Below are positions 12,318-23,300 of a stretch of DNA of 64,000 nt, piece by piece (within the stretch, counting starts at the first letter, position 1; every line of letters starts with the position of its first letter). A program made the translations under genes and the position numbers. Source of the DNA: Tamarix chinensis. Lineage: Eukaryota > Streptophyta > Magnoliopsida > Caryophyllales > Tamaricaceae. The notes under the pieces were generated by a model that was not told the DNA's origin, ran no database searches, and saw only the letters and a list, made by a program, of their open reading frames with translations. The stretch is from NCBI GenBank assembly GCA_030549775.1, contig CM060173.1:39442610-39506609 (forward strand). Direction: 5' to 3'.

Positions 12318-12499
12318 TAACGGGATTAGCTCTTGAGAGGGGTAAGTGTATCTGGTCATTCTTTTTATTTGTATGTAGGCCGTGAGGTAAGCACCTACGT
12401 TAGCGAGGTAAGTCCATAAGACCCAAAGGGGGGCAGGCAGTTAGGCTAATCGTAGTAGGTGGGTGAAAGCCGTTTGCATACAAATAGGGGATTAGGGAC
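12318..12499 (+). other. EPRV copy A leader before ORF1
   Basis: No open frame is present. The segment 12436-12499 is shared nearly exactly with 33346-33409 in copy D, and its last 30 bases with 25851-25877 in copy C. It carries the sequence leading up to the first ATG of ORF1. Confidence 0.7.
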
Positions 12500-15400
12500 A
12501 TGCATTTATTCCGATCTTCTAGTTCTTCTAGTTCTTCTGGTTCTAGGCATGACATAGGACCTAGAGACTCAAACAGACAAACTGAGGAGTATGAACTTGA
12601 AAATACAAAAAATATAGTGTTACAAAATAATTTCACAAACGTTCATCTAAACACTATTGGCAACCAATTAACAAAACTGGATAAACACATTCAAAAAACA
12701 ATATTACCGGCAATCCAAACTGTTTCAGAAAATAAAGAAACTAAACCAAAAAAGATGCCTGTATTCAAACCTTTTGAATTATCAAAATCCAGTACAAGGG
12801 AAATTCAAACTGAAAAAGATGAATTTGTAACTACAATTAAAGAAAAATTAAATTTAATTGCCACCTCGACTTCATCCAGTCAAAACCAAAATCAAGTCCC
12901 TGATACACCTGACCAAACAGCTCACATCCTAGTGATCAATGAAGATGACCTTACTGATCGAAGCCAAACTAAGTCTGAGGAAGCCCAAAAGCCCATTCCT
13001 GTAGTAGCCCGTTTGGACATACCGTCATCCTCTAGATCAATAATACCTAGATAAACAGCACCTGACCTTAGTCTTGAAGTTAGGCCCAAAATGTTAGTCC
13101 AACCCAGCTATAAGGCCAATTCACTGTATGAATGGAATATAGATGGACTTTCGGAATACCAAATATTAGGCCTTTTACAACAAATGACTATGGCAGCAAA
13201 CGCGTATAAAGCCCAAATGAACACATCCGACAAAACAATAGCAGAACTCCTAATAGCAGGGTTCTCAGGTCAACTAAAAGGATGGTGGGATTTTCATTTG
13301 ACTTCAAACGAACAAATAGATATTTTAGACGCCATTAAGGTAGATGAAAACGACGAAATCATCTTAGATAATGGAGAACCCATATCTGATTAGCATCCCT
13401 TATATTGGCCATATCCTTACACTTCGTAGGAGACCCTTCACACCTTAAGGACAAAAATGGAGAATTATTGTCAAACCTTAGGTGTAAAAGACTTAACGAT
13501 TTCCAGTGGTATAAAAATACTTTCCTAACTAGAGTCATGCTTAGGGAAGATTCAAACCAACCTTTCTGAAAAAAAAAGTTCTTAGATGGCCTACCGCCCG
13601 TGTTAAGGAGGAAAAGTAAGGAACAAAATCAAAGAAACTCATAACAATCAGATTCCTTACAACAAATTCACTTATGGCGAATTAATAAGTTTCACACAAA
13701 AAGAAGCTTTAAAAATTTGTCAAGATCTGAAATTCCAAAAACAACTCAAAAAGGAATTAAATCAAACCAAACAAGAACTAGGATCATTCTGTAGACAATT
13801 CGACATTGTAGAAACTTCAAACAAGCAATGTTCTGGAAATTGTAGACCTAGTCATCACAAAAAATCAAAACAAAAATATTTACCTGCTCCGCAGAATCAA
13901 AAACAGATACCCTATTACCAGAAATCAAAACCAAAGAATAGCAAAAATACAGTTTCATCTTCAAAAAACCCTGACTGGGGAAAAAGATTTAGAAACTATA
14001 GATGCTACAAATGTGGTAAGATGGGACACACAAAGAATTTCTGCAAAATGAGCAAACAAATTCGTGAATTAGACTTAGATGATGAAACTAGGGAAAAGAT
14101 TCAAAGCCTCCTAGTATCTTCTGAGGATGATAACGAAAACCCAGAGTTAGATGAACTCCAAACAGAGTCATCTTCCTCTTCTAGCAGCTCCTCTGACCTG
14201 GAAGAAGAGCCTGTAGAAAATCAAATGAATTTTTTAACAAAACAACAAAAAATGGTTTTAGATATAGTTCATTTAATCTCGGACCCATTAAAACAAGTTG
14301 AATACTTGGAAAAATTAATGGAGTCAATCGAAAAAGATGAACCGCCACCTAAACCATTGCAACAAAACATTCCTTCAAAACCAGCAAATGCTTATGATTT
14401 AACAAAGATTCTTAGCAAACAAAAGAAATCAAAAGTTTTAACTCCGACCACCTCTGAACTCCAACATGAGATCAAAGAAGTCAAAAAAGAATTAAAAGAG
14501 TTAAAATTAAAACAAGAATCTGACATGCGAATCATACAAACAATGTTGTCAAAACCAATCCAAAACCCATCTCCAGAATCAAGTGAAAACGAAAAATCTG
14601 AAGATGATCAAAATATTGGTGAAGACTTAAACGAATTAGTTTCAGGAGAATTTCTTCATGTTTTAAAAGAAATAACCTCCCGCAAATATATCATCAGTAT
14701 AACCCTTAGGTTAGAAGATGGTTTCCAAATAAACACAGTCGCACTATTTGATACCGGTGCTGACTTAAACTGTATCAAAGAGGGAATAATTCTAAAAAAG
14801 TACCTCTCAAAATCAAACGAGAAATTGTCTGCGGCAAACAGCTCCAGACTAAAAATCAAATACAAATGTGAAGCGGATTTAATTTGTAATAATTTACAAA
14901 TCAAAACAACCTATTTGATAACTCCCGATATTAGTCAATCAGTTATCTTAGGTACTCCCTTCATCAATTTGATAACACCTTACAAAGTAGGTTTGTCAGG
15001 AATTTCATTTAAAACAAAAGGACGAAAAAACAATCTATCCTTTTTAGAAATCCCTAGGACAAGAAACCTAAATTTGTTAAAAGCAAACTTGATTTACGAA
15101 GATCAAATTAATCTTCTAATCAAAGGAAAACAAAATGATTTAGATTTCCTAAAACAAAATGTCAATTCCCACCGAATACTAAAACAGTTACAAACAAAAT
15201 CGGTTAAGGACAAAATTGACCAGATTATGAATCAAATCGAAAAAGAGATTTGTTCGAATCTCCCAAATGCCTTTTGGTCTAGAAAGCATCACATGGTAGA
15301 TCTCCCGTATGAAGACAAATTTGACGAGAGACAAATACCGACAAAGGCTAGACCTATAAAAATGAATTCAGAATTAATTGAACACTGCAAACATGAGATA

Positions 15401-16417
15401 AAAGATTTAGAAACAAAAGGTTTAATTTCTAAGTCTAGGTCACCCTGGTCATGTGCGGCGTTCTACGTCAACAAAAATTCTGAAATCGAAAGAGGATCAC
15501 CTAGGTTAGTAATTAATTACAAACCCTTGAATGATGCTCTCAAATGGATAAGGTATCCTATCCCAAATAAAAAAGATTTGCTTCAAAGACTTTATTCGGC
15601 AATAATCTTTTCCAAATTTGATTTAAAATCTGGTTTTTGGCAAATACAAATTAATTCCAAAGACAGATACAAAACTGCCTTTACGGTACCTTTTGGGCAA
15701 TACGAGTGGAATGTTATGCCCTTTGGATTAAAAAACACTCCTTCCGAATTCCAAAGAATTATGAATGAGATTTTTAATCCGTATTCAAAATTATGTCCAG
15801 TATACATAGATGACGTTCTAGTATACTCCAATAATGTAGATCAGCATTTTAGACACCTTAAGATATTTCTTAGTGTCGCTAGGCGTAGTGGACTTGTAGT
15901 CTCTAAGCCCAAAATTGCATTAGCCCAAACTAGGATTAGGTTTTTAGGACATCATATAGAGTCGGGTAGCATTAGGCCCATTGAGAGGTCGATAGAATTT
16001 GCGTCTAAGTTTCCAGACAAAATCCTTGACAAAACCCAACTCCAAAGATTCCTTGGTAGCCTAAACTATGTCTTAGATTTCTGCCCAAACCTAAACCAGA
16101 TTGCCAAACCATTACACGACAGACTCAAAAAGAGCCCGAAACCTTGGACTCAAGCCCATACTGATGTCGTCAAACATATCAAAGCCCAAGTCCAGTCCAT
16201 TCCATGTCTGACCTTGGCCAACCCAAACCTTTTCAAAATCGTTGAGACAGATGCCTCCGAAATTGGATACAATGAGGAAAATTCACTTCCTAATTTCCTC
16301 ACACGCGATTTCTTACAAGGACGCTCTCTGCCAAACCATGCCTCCTCGAAAGAAAGGAAAGGAGAAGGTTTAGGAAATTCTGGCTGCAAAGTCAGCAAAG
16401 ATCAAATCGTGGTATGA
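12500..16417 (+). pseudogene. EPRV copy A ORF1 polyprotein remnant (coat, CCHC, protease, RT)
   Basis: The start is ATG at 12500 with a serine-rich N-terminus. The codons then jump from the pre-movement-protein segment straight into the coat-protein region (near 12593), so the whole movement-protein core and the following linker are deleted. The coat-protein core holds AGFSGQLKGWWDFHL (near 13258-13302). The CCHC knuckle is at 14003-14044, the protease DTGA at 14750-14761 and the RT YIDD at 15803-15814. RNase H is deleted: codons run from EIGY (near 16266) directly into the polyprotein tail (LTRDFLQG). Other breaks are a stop at 13052-13054 and a 4-bp deletion near 13390. The 798-codon frame from 14021 to the end is open. 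In an intact virus this polyprotein makes the capsid and copies the genome. Confidence 0.9.
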
Positions 16418-16424
16418 AGCCACT

Positions 16425-17712
16425 ATGGAAGATGAAGCGGCAGCAGCAACTTCATCAAACCAAGAAGCGCAAGCTTCTTCAAACTCAGATGTGCAAAAGT
16501 GGGTAGAAAATCTTACCCAATCTCCTGAAGTATTCAAAGCACTTCAGCAAATCACGGAACAAGTTCAGAGTTCTCAACCTGAACGCAAAGGTACGTGTTC
16601 CTTAAACTCTGTTTACAAAACCGAATGAGGACTTTTAATACATCTCGCTCCTTCAAAAGAAATTTCAAAAGCTTCTTCTGACAAACAAATTTGCAAAATT
16701 CCGGCCTTGAGATCAAGGATTTCAAGACTCGAAAATGTTTTGGAAATAAAACCTCGAAGATAGATTCTATCACCAGGATCCCTTTGTTGCCCTTCGGAAA
16801 ATGTTTTCTGGTTGGGATTTCAAACCATGGGACGTGACTGCACCCCATGCGTACTATAAGTCGATTTTAGAGTATACAGGCTCAGCTTCGTTTCGAACCT
16901 TCAAACTACCCCAAACCAAAAACGAAGCCGCTTACTCAACCTGTCAGTTGCACAGGGTTATCCTTTCCGCGGATTAGGGACAAAGCCTCAAATTGCCTCG
17001 CAAGCTCCCAGATTCGTACAAATTCAGCCCAAACGCCAAATTGAATTTCAATTACTGGGATTATCAACAGGCTTGGTGGAATATCTTCTTTACTGAGAAT
17101 TCCCGAAAGTCTCATTCCTGGTTATTGTTTTTCAAAAACTTTAACCAAACACATTACCCTGTCTGGTTCATCCGATGGTGGAAAGACTTCGGCGTCATCC
17201 CAGACATCCTACCGGAACAGGTATCAAAATCTCTCGACCTGTTCAAAAGCCTTTACAAACCCACAAAAGACGATAGGGTTTTGCCCCCTATCTTTGCCTT
17301 TTGTTCAAAACTGTTCTACCCGTGGGTGTTCGCCTGGACAGTAGAGATCCACGAGATTGAAGGAGTCCCTACTTTGGTCCGCTGCTTCAAAGTCAAATGG
17401 TGGTCAAAGTATCAAACGTTCGAGAAAGTTTCAGAATAGGCCATTCGCAAACTCATCAACATTCAACCGGCCTCTTCTTCAACAAAAAAGGTCTTAGCCA
17501 GATCCGATGATTCAAATTTTCTAGCTCAAAAGTCCGTTACGGCAGCGAAGCTCGCAGCCGCAAAGAGTGAAGATGAGTACCTAGCCATTCTAGGTGAAGT
17601 ACTATCTCAAACCAAACAAGGAGAGTCTGAAGCCTCGTCAGCCATTCTAGAAATAGACTTTGGTGACGAGAACGAATACGACTGTTACGGGATACTAGCT
17701 CATATCCGGTAG
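16425..17712 (+). pseudogene. EPRV copy A ORF2 remnant, unknown function
   Basis: ORF2 starts with ATG at 16425, a few bases after the ORF1 stop, and corresponds to 20361-19015 in copy B. It begins with an acidic, serine/alanine-rich segment (MEDEAAAATSS). The middle and end are aromatic-rich (NYWDYQQAWWNIFF, PVWFIRWWKDFG, FYPWVFAWTVEI, FKVKWWSKYQTF), and an acidic tail follows (DFGDENEYDCYG). Breaks: a stop at 16626-16628, a deletion of about 65 bp near 16755 between two AAACC words, and a CAG-to-TAG stop near 17437. A second ORF of unknown role downstream of the polyprotein is known in some florendoviruses; other caulimovirids have an inclusion-body/transactivator protein in this position. 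I cannot assign a function. Confidence 0.75.
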
Positions 17713-17872
17713 ACAGTACAAATACAGGTATCATCTGTAGAGGACTACGCAACCACATGAGTCAAAGATCGTGGCGGACAAAGAATATTCCTGCCAGCCA
17801 AAAGTTCATGTCTGAGTCAAAAGTGTCGTCCTCAAAAGAAGTAAGAATCTACTTTCGGCTACTTTCGGCGAT

Positions 17873-17894
17873 TGACGTTTTTACCATGGTAAAA
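17873..17894 (+). promoter_or_regulatory. TGACGT (as-1-like) motif next to a 16-bp palindrome
   Basis: TGACGT is the core bound by plant TGA-type bZIP factors, as in the as-1 element of the CaMV 35S promoter. Here it abuts TTTTACCATGGTAAAA, a perfect palindrome. The pair lies about 230-250 bp upstream of the TATA box and is kept in copy B, where one end base of the palindrome differs. Confidence 0.5.
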
Positions 17895-18122
17895 GAATAA
17901 AGTAAAAGAAAAAGAGGAAGACGATAAAGGAATCCACGGCAAAGGACGATCACGCGGATTACTGTAGTTTTTCTAGGATAACTTTTACTATTTGTACTTT
18001 TACCTTGCACTATTCAAACTTTTCCTGTAGACGGTACTGTAGGCAGTACAACTTTTACTGTTTACTTTTCGATGGATTCCCGAATCCACTTTTCAAATTT
18101 GTAAGTACTTGACCCCCTCTTC

Positions 18123-18131
18123 TATATAAGG
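18123..18131 (+). promoter_or_regulatory. TATA box of copy A pregenomic promoter
   Basis: TATATAAGG lies inside CTCTTCTATATAAGGGGCC, a strong plant-type TATA context that is conserved in copy B. Transcription would start about 30 bp further right and run into copy B antisense. Confidence 0.75.
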
Positions 18132-18341
18132 GGCCTTAGGAATTCATTGTTAGGGGTCGGCATTTGGAGAGGCAGAACCACCCTTAGAAAAAAAAATCCT
18201 CTGTACTCGTTTTGAGTGTTATCAAACAAAATTTTGAAACTTCTATCTATCCATTTCCTCTTTCCTTCTTTATTTATTCCGCTGTGTTTCTAACTCTCTA
18301 TCTATCCTTCCTTGCTTTTTTTATACTCTTCAGGTTGCCCG

Positions 18342-18351
18342 TCTGATACCA
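18342..18351 (-). promoter_or_regulatory. tRNA-Met primer-binding site, first ten bases, at the A/B junction
   Basis: On the minus strand TGGTATCAGA matches the start of the site complementary to plant initiator tRNA-Met; the following bases (CGGGC) no longer match and come from the joined copy A leader. The recombination point therefore lies at the primer-binding site. In caulimovirids this is where minus-strand synthesis starts and where virion DNA has a discontinuity. Confidence 0.7.
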
Positions 18352-18496
18352 TAGATGCCAAGGATCTCGGGATGCAAATGGACAACCTGAAAAATATAAA
18401 GAAGAAAGCAGGGGAGGATAGATAGAGAGTCAGAAACACAGTGGAATAAATAAATAAAGAAGGAAAGAGGAAATGGATAGATAAAAGTTTGAAATT

Positions 18497-18502
18497 TTTA
18501 TT
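18497..18502 (-). terminator. Possible polyadenylation signal AATAAA of copy B
   Basis: AATAAA occurs about 95 bases after the TATA box on the minus strand. Caulimovirid transcripts are terminally redundant and use a signal placed shortly after the transcription start. Copy A has a changed base at this position, so the signal is only in B. Confidence 0.4.
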
Positions 18503-18595
18503 TGATAACACTCAAAACGAGTACAGAGGATTTTTGTTTCTAAGGGTGGATTTGCCTCTCCAAATGCCAACCCCGAACAATGAAGTCCTAAGGCC

Positions 18596-18604
18596 CCTTA
18601 TATA
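18596..18604 (-). promoter_or_regulatory. TATA box of copy B pregenomic promoter
   Basis: Minus strand TATATAAGG in the same context as in copy A. It points left, toward copy A, so its transcript would be antisense to A. Confidence 0.75.
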
Positions 18605-19014
18605 GAAGAGGGGGTCGACCTAAGGTACAATTTGAAAAGTGGATTCGGGAATCCACCGAAAGTAAACAGTAAAAGCGTACTGTCTACAGTACCGTCTACA
18701 GGAAAAGATTGAATGGTACAAGGTAAAAGTACAAATAGTAAAAGTTAATCCTAGAAAAACTACAGTAATCCGCGTGATCGTCCTTTGCCGCAGATTCCTT
18801 TGTTGTCTTTCTCTTTTGCTTTTACTTTATTCTTTTACCATGGTAAAGACGTCAATCGCCGAAAGTAGCCGAAAGTAGATTCCTACTTCTTTTGAGGACG
18901 GCACTTTTGACTCTGACATGAACTTTTGGCTGGTAGGAATATTCTTTGTTTGCCACGATCTTTGATGCATCTTATCGCGTACGCCTATGCCTCGGATACC
19001 TGTGATTATACTGT

Positions 19015-20361
19015 CTACCGGATAGGAGGTAGTATCCCGTAACAGTCATCTTCATTTTCGTCGCCGAAGTCTAACTCTGGAATGGCGAATGAAGCTTCAG
19101 ATCCTCCATGTTTGGTTTGAGAGAGTACTTCGTTCATGATGGCGAGGTACTCATCTTCACTTTTGGCAGCTGCAAGCTTTGCGGCTGTAACGGACTTTTG
19201 AGCCAGAAACTTTGAATCTTCAGATCTGGCTAAGATCTTGTTTGTCGAAGAAGAGGCCGGCTGAATGTTGATGAGTTTGTGAACGGCCTGTTCTGAAACT
19301 TTCTCGAACGTTTGATACTTTGACCACCATTTGACTTTGAATCGGCGGACCAAAGTGGGGACACCTTCAATCTCGTGGATTTCTGCTGTCCAGGCGAACA
19401 CCCATGGGCAGAACAATCTGGAGCAGAAGGCAAAGATAGAGGGCAACACACTATCATCTTTTGCAGGTTTGTAAAGGCTTTTGAACAGGTCAAGTGATTT
19501 TGATACCTATTCAAGCAGGATGTCTGGGGTGGCGCCGAAGTCTCTCCACCATCTAATGAACCAGACGGGATAATGTGTTTGGTTGAAGTTTTTGAAAAAC
19601 AATAACCAGGAATATGACTTTCTGGAATTTTATGTGAAGAAAGTATTCCACCAAGCCTGTTGGTAATCCCAGTTATTGAAATTCAGTTTGGCGTTTGGGC
19701 TGAATTTGTACGAATTTGGGAGCCTGCGAGGCAGTTCGAGGCTTTGTCCCCAATCCGCGGGAAGAATGACCATGTGTAGTTGACAGGTTGAGTAAGCGGC
19801 TTCGCTTTTGGTTTGGGGTAATTTAAAGGTTCGAAACGAAGCTGAGCCTGTATACTCAAGAATTGACTTATAATACGCATGGGGTGAAGTCACGTCCCAT
19901 GGTTTGAAGTCCCAACCAGAAAACATTTTCCGAAGGGCAACGAAGGGATCCTGGTGATGGAATCCATCTTTGAGGTTTGAAATAATTTGCAAATTTTGTT
20001 TTGTAAAATACTCAGCTTTTTTCTAAAAAGCTGGTTTTATTTCCAAAACATTTTCAAGTCTTGAAATCCTTGATCTCAAGTCTGGGATTTTGCAAATCTG
20101 TTTGTCAGAAGAAGCTTTTGAAATTTCTTTTGAAGGGGCGAGAGGTATTAAAGTTCCGCCTTCCGTTTTGTAAACAGGGTTTGAGGAACACGTACCTTTG
20201 TGTTCAGGTTGAGAACACTGAACTTGTTCCGTTATTTGCTGAAGTACTTTGAAAACTTCAGGAGATTGGGTAAGATTTTCTACCCACTTTTGAACATCTG
20301 AGTTTGAAGAAGTTTGCGCTTCTTGGTTTGAAGAAGCTGTTGCTGCCGCTTCGTCTTCCAT
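19015..20361 (-). pseudogene. EPRV copy B ORF2, frameshifted
   Basis: Starts with ATG at 20361, seven bases beyond the ORF1 stop (20369). The first 112 codons (MEDEAAAT..., a segment with SRISRLENVLEIK that could be a short coiled coil) end in a stop at 20023-20025. The homologous reading goes on in other frames: 19992-19630 (FSGWDFKPWDVTSPHAYY, NWDYQQAWWNTFF) and 19449-19015 (FCPWVFAWTAEI, FKVKWWSKYQTF, acidic tail ending CYGILPPIR). Full length would be about 450 residues. A small hairpin (AGCTTTTT and AAAAAGCT) sits at the first break. The role is unknown; see the copy A entry. Confidence 0.75.
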
Positions 20362-20368
20362 AGTGGCT

Positions 20369-23300
20369 TCATATCACGATTTGATTTTTGGTTTTCCCTG
20401 GGCCAAGATCTCCTGAACCCTCTCCTTGCCTTTCTTTCTGGGAGGCATTTTGTAGAGAGGTGCCTTGTAAGAATTCTCGGGTGAGGAAATCTAGTAAGGA
20501 ATTGTCTTCACCTTTTATATACTCGATCTCGAAGTCGAATACCGAGAGGATGGCTTGCCATCTGGCAAAGATCTGTTTGCTGGCGATGTTCTGTACATCT
20601 TTTTTGAGGATTTGTTTGGCAGATTTGCAGTCGACGCGTAGAAGAAATCTTTGGTTCAACAAGTCGGAATTAAATTTGGTTATGGACTAAACTATTGCAA
20701 AGATTTCTTTTTTGACTGTCGAATAGTTCTGTTGGGTTTTGGGACCAGTGACCGAAAGTGAACTGGATCACTGTTTCTGATTTGGTTTGAGACTGTTTGG
20801 TTTGGGCCAAATACTGTTCAAGTGTTTGGGCTTGGGATTGTTTGAGAATACCACCGTATCCAATTTCGGAGGCATCTGTCTCAACGATTTTGAAAAGATT
20901 TGGGTTGGCCAAGGTCAGACACGGAATGGACTGGACTTGGGCTTTGATATGTTTGACGACATCAGTATGGGCTTGAGTCCAAGGTTTCGGGCTCTTTTTG
21001 AGTTTGTCGTGTAATGGTTTGGCAATCTGGTTTAGGTTTGGGCAGAAATCTAAGACATAGTTTAGGCTGCCAAGGAATCTTTGGAGTTGGGTTTTGTCAA
21101 GGATTTGGTCTGGAAACTTAGACGCAAATTCTATCGACCTCTCAATGGGCCTAATGCTACCCGACTCTATATGATGTCCTAAAAACCTAATCTTAGGTTG
21201 GGGTAATGAAATTTTGGGCTTAGAGACTACAAGTCCAGTACGCCTGGCGACACTAAGAAAAATCCTAAGGTGTCTAAAATGCTGATCTATATTATTTGAG
21301 TATACTAGAACGTCATCTATGTATACTAGACAAAAATTTGAATACGGATTAAAGATCTCATTCATAATTCTTAAGAATTCGGAAGGAGCGTTTTTTAATC
21401 CAAAGGGCATAACATTCCACTCGTATTGCCCAAAAGGTACCGTAAAGGCAGTTTTGTATCTGTCTTTGGGATTAATTTGTATTTGCCATAAACCAGATTT
21501 TAAATCGAATTTTGAAAAGATTAATGTAGAGTAAAGTCTTTGCAATAAATCTTTTTTGTTTGGGATAGGATACCTAATCCATTTGAGAGCATCATTCAAG
21601 GGTTTGTAATTAATTACTAACCTAGGTGATCCTCTTTCGATTTCAGAATTTTTGTTGACGTAGAACGCCGCACATGACCAGGGTGACCTAGACTTAGAAA
21701 TTAAACCTTTTGTTTCTAAATCTTTTATCTCCTGTTTGCAGTGTTCAAATAATTCTGAATTCATTTGTATAGGTCTAGCCTTTGTCGGTATTTGTCTCTC
21801 GTCAAATTTGTCTTCATACGGGAGATCTACCATGTGATGCTTTCTAGACCAAAAGGCATTTGGGAGATTCGAACAAATCTCTTTTTCGATTTGATTCCTA
21901 ATCTGGTCAATTTTGTCCTTAACCGATTTTGTTTGTAACTGTTTTAGTATTCGGTGGGAATTAACATTTTGTTTTAGGAAATTTAAATCATTTTGTTTTC
22001 CTTTGATTAGAAGATTAATTTGATCTTCGTAAATCAAGTTTGCTTTTAACAAATTTAGGTTTCTTGTCCTAGGGATTTCTAAAAAGGATAAATTGTTTTT
22101 TCGTCCTTTTGTTTTAAATGAAATTCCTGACAAACCTACTTTGTAAGGGGTTATCAAATTAATGAATGGAGTACCTAAGATAACTGATTGACTAATATTG
22201 GGAGTTATCAAATAGGTTGTTTTGATTTGTAAATTATTACAAATTAAATCCGCTTCACATTTATATTTGATTTTAAGTCTGGAGCTGTTTGCTGCAGACA
22301 GTTTCTCATTTGATTTTGAGAGGTAATTTTTTGGAATTATTCCCTCTTTGATACAGTTTAAGTCAGCACCGGTATCAAATAGTGCGACTGTGTTTATTTG
22401 AAAACCATCTTCTAACCTAAGGGTTATACTGATGATATATTTGCGGGAGGTTATTTCTTTAAAAACATGAATAAATTCTCCTGAAACTAATTCGTTTAAG
22501 TCTTCACCAATATTTTGATCATCTTCAGATTTTTCGTTTTCACTTGATTCTGGAAATGGGTTTTGGATTGGTTTTGACAACATTGTTTGTATGATTCGAA
22601 TGTCAGATTCTTGTTTTAATTTAAACTCTTTTAATTCTTTTTTGACTTCTTTGATCTCATGTTGGAGTTCAGAAGTGGTCGGAGTCAAAACTTTTGATTT
22701 CTTTTGTTTGCTAAGAATCTTTGTTAAATCATAAGCATTTGCTGGTGTTGAAGGAATGTTTTGTTGCAATGGTTTAGGTGGCGGTTCATCTTTTTCGATT
22801 GACTCCATTAATTTTTCCAAGTATTCAGCTTGTTTTAATGGGTCCGGGATTAAATGAACTATATCTAAAACCATTTTTTGTTGTTTTGTTAAAACATTCA
22901 TTTGATTTTCTACAGGCTCTTCTTCCGGGTCAGAGGAGCTGCTAGAAGAGGAAGATGACTCTGTTTGGAGTTCATCTAACTCTGGGTTTTCGTTATCATC
23001 CTCAAAAGATACTAGGAGGCTTTGAATCTTTTCCTTAGTTTCATCATCTAAGTCTAATTCACGAATTTGTTTGCTCATTTTGCAGAAATTCTTTGTGTGT
23101 CCCACCTTACCACATTTGTGACATTGGTAGTTTCTAAATCTTTTTCCCCAATTTGGGCTCTTTGAAGATGAAATTGTATTTTTGCTATTCTTTGGTTTTG
23201 ATTTCTGGTAATAGGGTATCTGTTTTTGATTCTGTGGAGCAAGTAAATATTTTTGTTTTGATTTTTTGTGGTGACTAGGTCTACAATTTCCAGAACATTG

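Larger units (their letters stand above)
12308..18339 (+). mobile_element. Endogenous pararetrovirus copy A (Caulimoviridae), near unit length with internal deletions
   Basis: The copy begins with TATCAGAGCC at 12308-12317, part of the primer-binding site complementary to plant initiator tRNA-Met, and ends in the leader just before the next primer-binding site at about 18339. It is thus close to one linear genome unit. It holds ORF1 with two large deletions, ORF2 and the promoter/leader region. It is joined tail to tail to copy B. Its sequence is a mixture of B-like and C/D-like stretches. No long terminal repeats are present, as expected for pararetroviruses. Confidence 0.9.
17713..18339 (+). 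promoter_or_regulatory. EPRV copy A promoter and leader region
   Basis: No gene lies here. The region has TGACGT at 17873-17878, the palindrome TTTTACCATGGTAAAA at 17879-17894, a TATA box at 18123-18131 and a pyrimidine-rich leader. It corresponds, in reverse, to 18380-19014 in copy B. Its place after the last ORF matches the pregenomic-RNA promoter of caulimovirids. Confidence 0.75.
18140..18570. repeat. Inverted repeat at the A/B junction
   Basis: The leader of A (about 18140-18339) is the reverse complement of 18380-18580 with roughly 10% differences by eye. About 40 bases separate the arms (18340-18379). This is the centre of the much larger inverted repeat formed by copies A and B. Confidence 0.92.
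18380..19014 (-). promoter_or_regulatory. EPRV copy B promoter and leader region
   Basis: Counterpart of 17713-18339. Going down the minus strand it carries TGACGT (18849-18854), a near-perfect copy of the ACCATGG palindrome (about 18833-18848), the TATA box (18596-18604), an AATAAA (18497-18502) and a pyrimidine-rich leader. No open frame is present. Confidence 0.75.

Noticed and set aside
18302..18511. A 69-codon minus-strand frame in the EPRV leader
   Set aside because: It crosses the A/B recombination point, so its sequence is a product of the inverted join and not a conserved viral gene.
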